From contig DAOVIH010000003.1 of assembly GCA_030673805.1 (NCBI GenBank), forward strand, positions 1-30,198: a stretch of 30,198 nucleotides of DNA, read 5' to 3'. The first letter of the stretch is position 1, and every line of letters begins with the position of its first letter. This DNA is from Candidatus Bathyarchaeota archaeon. Lineage in GTDB: Archaea > Thermoproteota > Bathyarchaeia > Bathyarchaeales > Bathycorpusculaceae. The notes beneath the pieces were generated by a model that saw only the letters and a list, made by a program, of their open reading frames with translations, made no database searches and had not been told where the DNA came from. The position numbers were made by a program, and so were the translations under genes. Positions 24,577 to 30,198 of the stretch are shown here, in pieces.

Positions 24577-24606
24577 AGTATTACTTTTTTTAAAAAAAGT
24601 AATACT
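24577..24606. promoter_or_regulatory. Perfect 30-bp palindrome, putative operator
   Basis: Arms AGTATTACTTTTTTT (24577-24591) and AAAAAAAGTAATACT (24592-24606) are fully complementary with no spacer. On the minus strand it lies between the TATA box (24607-24616) and the GTG of the S-component gene at 24562, covering the expected transcription start. That position is typical of a repressor operator. Each arm also contains the near-palindrome AGTA-T-TACT. Confidence 0.75.
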
Positions 24607-24800
24607 GTTATAAAAGAATTCCTGACTTTGATGCACGACCATCAGTTTTTCAGGAGAACGTTCTAAAAAAGTCTTCGGAGAAGACCCTGAAGTTCATGGA
24701 AAAGAAAGGCAGTCTGCAACGGAAACCGGGTAAGCATTTTGCGCAGATTATGGGTGTTCCTTATGTTCCATATAGACTTCCTATGGAAACTGAAAATTGA
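24603..24800 (+). pseudogene. Orphan C-terminal gene fragment
   Basis: An open frame without a sensible start after the stop at 24600-24602. It reads RIPDFDARPSVFQEN ... FMEKKGSLQRKPGKHF, AQIMGVPYVPYRLPMETEN and stop. The second half has the look of a conserved protein end (KPGKHFAQIMGVPYVPYRLP), but I cannot name the family. The only ATG (24696) would give 34 residues. It probably is the tail of a gene whose front was lost where the ECF operon promoter now stands. Confidence 0.4.
24607..24616 (-). promoter_or_regulatory. TATA box of the ECF/methyltransferase operon
   Basis: Read on the minus strand it is CTTTTATAAC. It adjoins the palindrome; transcription would start about 25 bases further, within it. 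Confidence 0.6.
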
Positions 24801-24960
24801 ACTTGTTAGTTGAACTTAGGCTGAAGCCTTCTTCTCCACCATACCCCGGAATAAGATGTGGAAAAAACGTTCAGGCCAAGCAGACAAGATTTTCCAACTA
24901 GCAACAGTCTAGAAACCACCCGATATTCGGATCAAAATGAGAGTCTTAGGTGGATCGCAC

Positions 24961-25313
24961 TCAAATTGACCAGTAAGAGTAGATATTCAGGTCTTCCCGT
25001 TCTAGCTGAGTTTTCAAAAAAGTATTGACTTTCTTTTCATCTATAAGTCGGTTTCCAAGTTTATCCTTAATTATCGGAATTCCAGTTTCCCTCAAAAAGT
25101 CCCCTTTCGGGAAGTCAAAAAAAGAGACAGTATGTCTCCTCAGAAGGCATAATTAGTCGTAGAATCGTGAGTTCTTTTTCTGAAGAAAACCCATACTGTT
25201 CTAAAACATAAACTAATGAGCTGGGCTTCACCTTTTTAGCCAAGCATTTGAATTCGTTCCAACTCCTAACTCTATTAGTCCCTTTTGCTACCAAAAAAAA
25301 CACTATTGTCCAT
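24961..25313 (-). pseudogene. Frameshifted 116-codon gene, two homopolymer shifts
   Basis: If one base is removed from the T8 run (25293-25300) and one from the T7 run (25117-25123), both as read on the minus strand, a single frame opens from ATG 25313 to TGA 24961. It begins MDNSVFLVAKGTNRVR, continues with WNEFKCLAKKVKPSSLVYVL and ILRLIMPSEETYCLFF, and after the second shift FPKGDFLRETGIPIIKDKLG to NIYSYWSI. As sequenced only a 62-codon middle part is open. The product family is unknown to me. Two sequencing errors, true decay or slippage are all possible. It shares its upstream TATA region with the divergent ferredoxin gene. Confidence 0.5.
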
Positions 25314-25326
25314 GAAGACCTGAGGG

Positions 25327-25334
25327 TATTTAAG
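25327..25334. promoter_or_regulatory. Shared TATA box between ferredoxin and divergent gene
   Basis: TATTTAAG reads as a TATA box in both directions. Rightwards it precedes ATG 25375 by about 45 bases, leaving room for the AGGAG ribosome binding site; leftwards ATG 25313 is about 17 bases away, so that transcript would be leaderless or nearly so. Confidence 0.4.
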
Positions 25335-25374
25335 TAAATCTAATGAATTCTAGAAGCAAAGAGGGACTAGGAGA

Positions 25375-25719
25375 ATGCCTGAAGAGACATATCATGGAAT
25401 TGCCCGCAAGGAAATACCTTGGCACCCAACGATAGACTATGAGAAATGCACCAATTGTGGAACATGCGTAAAATACTGTGCTCTAGGCGCTTACGAATTT
25501 TTGGTGATCCAAGTGGAAAAGAAGCCTATTGTTAAGAATCCCAGCAATTGTGTAGTATTTTGTACAGGTTGTGAAGAACAATGCCCTGCTGGAGCCATCA
25601 GTTTCCCTTCCAAGAAAGAGACGCGAAAGATAATTTTGAAACTGAAAAAGGAAAAACTGAAAGACCCCCTAGCACCCTCCAATTCAGTAGCGACTCCTTT
25701 GTCAAGCTTCAACACCTAA
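25375..25719 (+). CDS. Ferredoxin-type 4Fe-4S protein
   Basis: 114 residues, ATG preceded by AGGAG. Cluster motif 1 is CTNCGTCVKYC; motif 2 is CTGCEEQCPAGAIS, with the extra Cys of the PSNCVVF segment nearby. Both clusters are of the 4Fe-4S type. The N-terminus PWHPTIDYEKC and the C-terminal Lys-rich and Ser/Pro tail (about 40 residues) are extra to a minimal ferredoxin. It is probably an electron carrier; no partner oxidoreductase is adjacent. Confidence 0.85.
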   Translation: MPEETYHGIARKEIPWHPTIDYEKCTNCGTCVKYCALGAYEFLVIQVEKKPIVKNPSNCVVFCTGCEEQCPAGAISFPSKKETRKIILKLKKEKLKDPLAPSNSVATPLSSFNT

Positions 25720-25900
25720 TTCAATCATACTAAACCTATTGAATAAAGACTTGAAGTAGAAAGCAATTCGAATTCACAGAAGATCCAAGGAGTTCATAGA
25801 AGGGTGATTTCACAATCTTGCTAATCTTCTCCTATCAACTAGGATTTGTGAAATTGTTATTAACAACTTGGAAAAACTTGATAGGTAATTAGGAGACTTA

Positions 25901-26671
25901 GTGTTGGACGAGCGACTCCGAAGACTCAAGAAGAATGAATACTTTAAAACTGCAATTATAATTGCTATTGTTGCTCTGTTAGTTTTTGGTTTTTGGTATG
26001 GCCTAAAACTGGTTCTTAATACTGAGTATCCTGTTTTGGCAGTTATTAGTGGCAGTATGTGTGTTCCTTATGGCAGTAGATGTGATGGATGGTCTCACCC
26101 ATTTGAATCCACCTTGCACATTGGAGATCTAATCGTAGTCTACGGCGTAGATCCAACCACTCTAAATGGTGATTACCCAAATAGTGACGTAATCGTTTTT
26201 CACAAACCAACAACCCCCGAAGAGTTAATAGTTCATCGAATATACTCAAAGGAATGGGATGGGCAAGAATACATATTTAAAACTAAAGGCGATGGAAACG
26301 CCCATTCTGACCCTTGGACAATACATGAAGAAGATATAGAAGGAAAGGTTATTGGAAGAATCCCCTATGTCGGACACATAGCACTTTTCATGAGAAACCC
26401 AATAGGCATCCCAGTGATCATAGCATTAATCGTTCTCTTTTTTCTAATAGAATTCATAATTCCATCAATTAGAAAACAACAAACCAGAACAAAATATTCT
26501 TCAAGTTCAGGGTACAGCCTAAACGGGCGAAGTGGGATTTGCACCCCAAACCAAGTGGAGATACCTCCCGATTTCCACCTTTTTTATATTAGTTTGCCTA
26601 TGAGAAAATATGGAAACCGACTTTTGATAACTCTAAATAGAATACGCTTCTTAGGAGCTACAATTCAATAA
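25901..26671 (+). CDS. Signal peptidase I, archaeal/SEC11 type
   Basis: Removes signal peptides from secreted proteins at the membrane. One N-terminal membrane helix (residues 17-40) precedes box B ISGSM (catalytic Ser52) and VHRIY, where His112 replaces the bacterial Lys. KGDGNAHSDPW (Asp131, Asp137) completes the SEC11-type set. A second membrane helix spans 168-189. GTG 25901 or TTG 25904 follows GGAG (25892-25895). After about residue 200 the C-terminus departs from the family: it runs through a tRNA-like repeat (26503-26570) and 34 further residues, so this tail is probably acquired. Confidence 0.9.
   Translation: MLDERLRRLKKNEYFKTAIIIAIVALLVFGFWYGLKLVLNTEYPVLAVISGSMCVPYGSRCDGWSHPFESTLHIGDLIVVYGVDPTTLNGDYPNSDVIVFHKPTTPEELIVHRIYSKEWDGQEYIFKTKGDGNAHSDPWTIHEEDIEGKVIGRIPYVGHIALFMRNPIGIPVIIALIVLFFLIEFIIPSIRKQQTRTKYSSSSGYSLNGRSGICTPNQVEIPPDFHLFYISLPMRKYGNRLLITLNRIRFLGATIQ
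26503..26570. repeat. tRNA-3'-end-like repeat, copy A
   Basis: Gapless match to copy B (29807-29874): 55 of 68 bases identical by hand count, 12 of the 13 differences being transitions. On the minus strand it resembles a T-arm and acceptor 3' strand (GTGCAAATCCCAC then CGCCCG), but the loop lacks the usual TTC and the stem is imperfect. It lies inside the 3' end of the signal peptidase gene. Confidence 0.65.
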
Positions 26672-26729
26672 ACAAATTAGAAAATTTGATTAGTAGCTCT
26701 ACAAGTATAACTATTCTGTGAAGATGTAA

Positions 26730-27293
26730 ATGAGTCTGTCACCTGTTAAATTTGAAATACTGGAAAACATGTTGCTACATGATAAACCAGTAAAACCGAT
26801 TCAAGTCTCAAAAGAAATAGGAAAAAAATTTCCATCAGTTATGATGCATATAATCGGGCTTGCCAAAATGGGCTACGCGACTTCACCTGAAAAAGGATAT
26901 TATACAATCACAGTTGAAGGCAAGAAAACTCTTGGTTTGCCAGAAGTCACTAAACAATTAGCAAGAACTCTGCTTGTTGGGGAACTTCACGATAAAGCTT
27001 TCCATTTTTATCTTGACTTAGATAAACCCCTAGACGCAAAAGCCTACAATCTCCAGACTTTTAACGCTCAGCTTAAAAGAATACAAGTTGAATCAATTGA
27101 TTTTCACATGAAAAGAGGGGATTTTGAAGCCTGGTTTGGTGGTATTGGTGATTTAGAATTAGCTAAAAGAACCGTACTCTTGAAAAATAAAAATCTTGAT
27201 GGGGAAGTATTGAGAAGAAGACTTCAGATGATGACTGTTAATAGGTGCATCGCTCTAGCAAAAATTGCTGGATATACGGTAGTAACAAAATAA
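26730..27293 (+). CDS. Winged-helix protein with DUF5752-like C-terminal domain
   Basis: 187 residues, ATG. Residues 1-70 are a winged helix (ILENMLLHDKPVKPIQVSKEIG, wing YATSPEKGYYTITVEGKKTL). The second half, AFHFYLDLDKPLDAKAYNLQTFNAQLKRIQVESIDFHMKRGDFEAWFGGIGD, resembles the DUF5752 pattern with FHxxRGDFExW. It may be a regulator with a C-terminal oligomer or ligand domain. A TATA-like AAGTATAACT near 26703-26712 suggests a short or absent leader. It sits between the two tRNA-like repeats. Confidence 0.65.
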   Translation: MSLSPVKFEILENMLLHDKPVKPIQVSKEIGKKFPSVMMHIIGLAKMGYATSPEKGYYTITVEGKKTLGLPEVTKQLARTLLVGELHDKAFHFYLDLDKPLDAKAYNLQTFNAQLKRIQVESIDFHMKRGDFEAWFGGIGDLELAKRTVLLKNKNLDGEVLRRRLQMMTVNRCIALAKIAGYTVVTK

Positions 27294-27313
27294 TCTTACC
27301 TTTCAGCGTGCAC

Positions 27314-27544
27314 TTATTCTCTTGAAAGGGTTCCGAGTTGGGTTTTGATTGGGTCTTTTGTTAGGAAATAGAAGATAGCAGCTGCGATGAAACCTGTAGA
27401 GCCTAATGTAATTGCCATTGCTTCAAAAGAGAAAAGATCGAGTAATAAATCTCCAATTATTGGGGCAATAGTCATTCCTAACAGTATGGATGCAAAGTTT
27501 AGTGACATCATTGCTCCACGAGCTTGGGGCTGATAAAACCTTAA
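27314..27544 (-). pseudogene. MFS transporter C-terminal remnant
   Basis: An open frame begins right after a stop at 27545-27547 and reads YQPQARGAMMSLNFASILLG, then two hydrophobic helices and FLTKDPIK. PxARGxMMSLN is a recognisable late segment of major facilitator superfamily transporters, so only the last two helices (of about twelve) remain. The break coincides, within 10 bases, with the 3' end of the helicase gene, suggesting that a rearrangement replaced the front of the transporter gene. Confidence 0.6.
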
Positions 27545-27551
27545 TTAACAA

Positions 27552-29504
27552 CTAATTAGGAATTTCTTGAACGCCATTTGCAAGGGCCCAGCTGGAGATG
27601 AGGGATTGGTGGGTTAGATAGCGATGGTCCATGAGAATGAAGTTGCACCAGTCATCCCGATGCCTGATTCCCCGACCCATGGCTTGGTTGGCTGCCCTGA
27701 AGGCGTCCATTACGTACCACTTCTCCCCTAAACTTCGTCCTTTTTTGTTGTAGTATCCTATTTGGGCTTTGACTACTGGGTCGCTATAGTCGGCGTAAGG
27801 GACACCGACCAAGAAGATTCCTCTTGCCTCCTCGTAGGGAAAGTTAGATCCTTCCGCGTTTCTCCCCCGGAAGACCCCGCACAGAACAGCGCCCTTCTTG
27901 CTCTTAGCAGCCTTCTTATACTCTCCCACAATCTTCCTGTTTTCCAGCGCTCTAGCTCCTTCCACAAACACGGGTTTATCCTCAAGAATGGAGTAGCCAC
28001 CAGCTCCTTCCATCACTCCTATTTGCCTCCATATGTTCAAGGAATCTAACATGAGCCTTCTCTGAGGGAAAAAGATGAGAACGCCGTTTGGGATCTTAGT
28101 AGCTAGTTTGGAAAGTCTCTCTCCGATACGGCGGGTCATATTCTCATTTCTTTCTGAGAATCGGGTTGTGACATACGGATCGATTATAACGCGCACATTT
28201 TCTGGGTCTGCGATAGCCGAGTAGGTACGTACCTCCGCTTCTTCAAGCCCCAAGATCTCGGTGAAGAGTTGTATAGGGGAGAGAGTCCCTGACATGATTA
28301 ACGCGCCGTAGGATTGCTCTACTACTGGTTTTATGGCTAAGCTGGGGTCGAGGCATCGATACTCGACGAGGTTGAAAGCGAGAGGCGTCTTCCGGTATAC
28401 AGCTACATAACTGTTTCGAGGACTTAATTCCATGAGGGAGAGAAAGTTGAGCACGCCGTTCAGATAGCATACTGGATAGTTTCCACGATCCATCTTGTAC
28501 TGTCTGATCTGATCGACAGTTTCTAAATGAGATTCAGCAAAGGAGGCAAGATCCTCCGCTTTGAGAACGTCTTTAATGTCTTTATATAATCTAGAGCTAG
28601 GTTCTGTCTTGGCTTCTCCAGAGACCTTTATCTCTAGAAATGCTACTAGCTCATCTATGAATTCCGAGGAGGCGTCAACGGCTTCCAATTCCTTTTTTGC
28701 GCTGTTTAAGGCTCGCTCTGAGAGGGTATCGCTTAAAACATCTTGACCGATCTGATCGGCGTTGTGGGCCTCATCGAAGACCAGAACCCTACCACTCAGC
28801 TCCAGTTTGACCAGAGATCTGATGTGCTCATTGAAGACATACTGGTAAGGAGCCACGACAACCGAGCAGTCCTCAGCCACCTTCCTCGCCAGAAAGTAGG
28901 GGCAAATACTTCTACCTCTACCCTCTCTCCTAAGTCCAGCCGTGGACAAAACAAGTGGGAGACCAATAAGTGGTCCAATTTCCATCTTGTATTGGCATTC
29001 TCCAGCTTCTCTTAATATTCGGCAGGCCTCCAAAGCCTCGATTGCAGTCAGTTTTCTACACTTTTCGATTAGGCACAGATGTTGTCTGCTGGCTAGGTTC
29101 ACGGCCTTAAATTTGGATCCTGAAACATGATTTATGCGTTCAACTTCAAGGAGGACCTGGCGAACCTGTTCATGGGTTCTGGTTGCGTATATGATTTTTT
29201 TGTCAATTGGCAGAATACTTGAGAGGGCGCACACGGTCTTCCCAAAGCCGTTGCAGGCCTCAGCCGCCAAGATTCCTCGGTTGCCCACGACGTTCTTAAC
29301 GTCTTTCATGAACTCTAGCTGTTGTGGATAGGGACTATAGGGGAAGAGAGGCCACTCCTTGCTCATCTGTTCCCTCGCGGGGGATGGTTTTACAAGAGAG
29401 AAACCGGTTAGAAACTTACCGCAGTTTCGGCAAAAACGGCTGTCTCTGAACTCCTCAACGGTATGGGGCCTACTACAACTGGAGCAGAATGACATCTTAT
29501 CCAT
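27552..29504 (-). CDS. XPD/Rad3-like helicase with N-terminal zinc ribbon
   Basis: Superfamily 2 5'-3' DNA helicase of about 650 residues, ATG 29504 (GTG 29513 is in frame). The N-terminus has a zinc ribbon (CSSC ... CRNC) not usual in XPD. Then come Walker A EACNGFGKT, the Fe-S Cys set (CLIEKCRK, EACRILREAGEC, ICPYF), the Walker B VFDEAHN and motif VI QAMGRGIRHRDD. Function is probably DNA repair or transcription-coupled unwinding; the exact subfamily (XPD, DinG-like) is not certain. The gene is visibly richer in G and C than its neighbours, with many CTC, GAG and AGG codons, so it may be of different origin. It ends 7 bases before the MFS remnant. Confidence 0.85.
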   Translation of the reverse strand: MDKMSFCSSCSRPHTVEEFRDSRFCRNCGKFLTGFSLVKPSPAREQMSKEWPLFPYSPYPQQLEFMKDVKNVVGNRGILAAEACNGFGKTVCALSSILPIDKKIIYATRTHEQVRQVLLEVERINHVSGSKFKAVNLASRQHLCLIEKCRKLTAIEALEACRILREAGECQYKMEIGPLIGLPLVLSTAGLRREGRGRSICPYFLARKVAEDCSVVVAPYQYVFNEHIRSLVKLELSGRVLVFDEAHNADQIGQDVLSDTLSERALNSAKKELEAVDASSEFIDELVAFLEIKVSGEAKTEPSSRLYKDIKDVLKAEDLASFAESHLETVDQIRQYKMDRGNYPVCYLNGVLNFLSLMELSPRNSYVAVYRKTPLAFNLVEYRCLDPSLAIKPVVEQSYGALIMSGTLSPIQLFTEILGLEEAEVRTYSAIADPENVRVIIDPYVTTRFSERNENMTRRIGERLSKLATKIPNGVLIFFPQRRLMLDSLNIWRQIGVMEGAGGYSILEDKPVFVEGARALENRKIVGEYKKAAKSKKGAVLCGVFRGRNAEGSNFPYEEARGIFLVGVPYADYSDPVVKAQIGYYNKKGRSLGEKWYVMDAFRAANQAMGRGIRHRDDWCNFILMDHRYLTHQSLISSWALANGVQEIPN

Positions 29505-29675
29505 ACTTTTCACGGAAACCGGTTTTAATTCAGCTAATTACTTTTAGGAAGTGCTTTTCCCTCTTTTTATTGATTCTAGCACAAGGATCCTTCCCGATCT
29601 TATGGTTTCGTTGCAGCTAGGCTAGCTAGCTTTGAAACAAGCTATTATCAAGGAATTCAAACAAAACCCTAGTGG

Positions 29676-29683
29676 TATATAAG
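29676..29683 (+). promoter_or_regulatory. TATA box of leaderless micro-ORF
   Basis: TATATAAG, the clearest TATA box of the window, is centred about 24 bases before ATG 29703. Confidence 0.65.
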
Positions 29684-29702
29684 AGCATACTCATTCCCAA
29701 AA

Positions 29703-29786
29703 ATGGGAATACCAAAACTCATTGAAACTGAATTCGAGTTTGTTTGTGAATACAGAAACGGAAAAATCTTTAGAAAACGCAAGTAA
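29703..29786 (+). CDS. 27-residue basic-tailed microprotein (leaderless candidate)
   Basis: Reads MGIPKLIETEFEFVCEYRNG and ends KIFRKRK. The first 15 residues are mixed and the last nine strongly basic. A near-consensus TATA box places the transcription start at the ATG, which supports real expression. It may be an intact tiny gene or the start of a former longer gene. It lies 21 bases before repeat copy B, where an integrated element's remnant would be expected. I do not assign a function. Confidence 0.45.
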   Translation: MGIPKLIETEFEFVCEYRNGKIFRKRK

Positions 29787-29806
29787 CCCCTACAGAAAAC
29801 CTGTTA

Positions 29807-29874
29807 AGGTTCGGGGTGCAGTTCAAACGGGCGGGGTGGGATTTGAACCCTAGACCAAGTGGAGATATCCCCCG
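29807..29874. repeat. tRNA-3'-end-like repeat, copy B
   Basis: Copy of the repeat at 26503-26570, 3304 bases away in the same orientation. The T-loop is better kept than in copy A: on the minus strand GGGTTCAAATCCC followed by CCCGCCCG. The stem pairs only three G-C bases cleanly, and no matching 5' half (GGGCGGG) was found near, so it is not an intact tRNA. Confidence 0.65.
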
Positions 29875-29939
29875 TAAAAAAATCCCATTTTTTTGATTAA
29901 AATTTATTGCTTGTGAGTCCGATAGTCTTACTGATCCAA

Positions 29940-29950
29940 TTAAATATAAG
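29940..29950 (+). promoter_or_regulatory. TATA box of flavodoxin-like gene
   Basis: TTAAATATAAG, about 23 bases before ATG 29968, indicating a leaderless transcript. Confidence 0.55.
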
Positions 29951-29967
29951 AGAATGTTGTGTTGTCA

Positions 29968-30198
29968 ATGAAATCTTTGTTGGTTTTGTTTTCATATCAT
30001 CACAATAATACAAAGAAAGTGGCTAACGTCTTCGCAGAGGTTCTTGGTGCACAAATAAAAACGCCACAGCAAATAAAACCTGAAGAGTTTCAAGAGTTTA
30101 GTTTAATAGGCTTTGGTTCAGGGATATATGGTTATAAACACCATAATCTTCTGTTTGAACTTGTTGATAAACTACCTCAAGTCACCAACAGGAAGGCA
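29968..30198 (+). CDS. Flavodoxin-like protein, 5' part (runs off window)
   Basis: 77 codons are open to the end of the window. The start MKSLLVLFSYHHNNTKKVAN is the flavodoxin phosphate-binding loop (SYHHNNTKKVA where S/T-x-T-G-N-T-x is usual), and FSLIGFGSGIYGYKHHNLLFELVDKLP is the second FMN loop. Family members carry FMN and move electrons. The loop has two His in place of the usual small residues. The promoter supports a leaderless ATG. Confidence 0.8.
   Translation, partial: MKSLLVLFSYHHNNTKKVANVFAEVLGAQIKTPQQIKPEEFQEFSLIGFGSGIYGYKHHNLLFELVDKLPQVTNRKA

Noticed and set aside
29825..29874. Possible intact or split tRNA gene on the minus strand
   Set aside because: The T-stem has mismatches, no anticodon arm fits before it, and no complementary GGGCGGG acceptor half was found; kept as a tRNA-like remnant only.

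Overview
This is an archaeal chromosome segment. Diagnostic genes are CDP-archaeol synthase, RadB, two thermosome subunits, DNA topoisomerase VI (A and B), ABCE1, aIF5B, an eukaryote-like (SEC11-type) signal peptidase and the t6A enzymes Sua5 and Cgi121. The AT-rich sequence, small zinc-ribbon proteins, TATA boxes about 25 nt before start codons (leaderless genes) and a PAC4-like protein suggest a TACK-type archaeon such as a member of Bathyarchaeia. That phylum assignment is inference; no rRNA or intact tRNA gene lies in the window.

Layout. 1-2281: 3' part of a type IA topoisomerase whose C-terminal zinc ribbon is cut off by a stop codon and a frame change, then a small zinc protein and a membrane protein resembling OST3/OST6. 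2286-4064 (minus): carS, radB and a decayed endonuclease III fragment. 4191-9675: PAC4-like protein, sua5, thermosome, a phosphoribosyltransferase translationally coupled to KEOPS subunit Cgi121, and a convergent THUMP protein. 10018-15052: a 21-residue acidic microprotein, ABCE1, top6B-top6A and a small membrane protein. 15328-19355: aIF5B, a convergent MoaD/SAMP-like protein ending in glycines, and a second thermosome. 19604-23240: small regulators, zinc ribbons and membrane proteins. 23402-24606 (minus): methyltransferase and ECF S-component operon under a perfect 30-bp palindrome. 24603-25719: two broken genes and a ferredoxin. 25901-30198: signal peptidase, wHTH/DUF5752-like protein, MFS remnant, XPD-like helicase, a 27-residue leaderless ORF and the start of a flavodoxin-like gene. 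This last block carries two copies of a tRNA-3'-end-like repeat.

How the genes fit together. Most of the first 19 kb is informational and housekeeping: DNA topology (Topo I, Topo VI), recombination (RadB), tRNA modification (Sua5 makes the threonylcarbamoyl-AMP that KEOPS, with Cgi121, transfers to tRNA; the THUMP protein is also RNA-related), ribosome recycling (ABCE1), subunit joining (aIF5B) and protein folding or turnover (thermosomes, PAC4-like, ubiquitin-like SAMP candidate). The right third is more fluid, with truncated genes, frameshifted genes, direct repeats and a helicase of visibly higher GC.

The most unusual items are the palindromic operator, the diverged tRNA-like repeat pair (one copy forms part of the signal peptidase tail), the acidic microprotein, the 27-residue leaderless ORF, the split topoisomerase and a gene broken by two homopolymer +1 shifts. 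I did not find a clear multi-gene novel defence or metabolic system.
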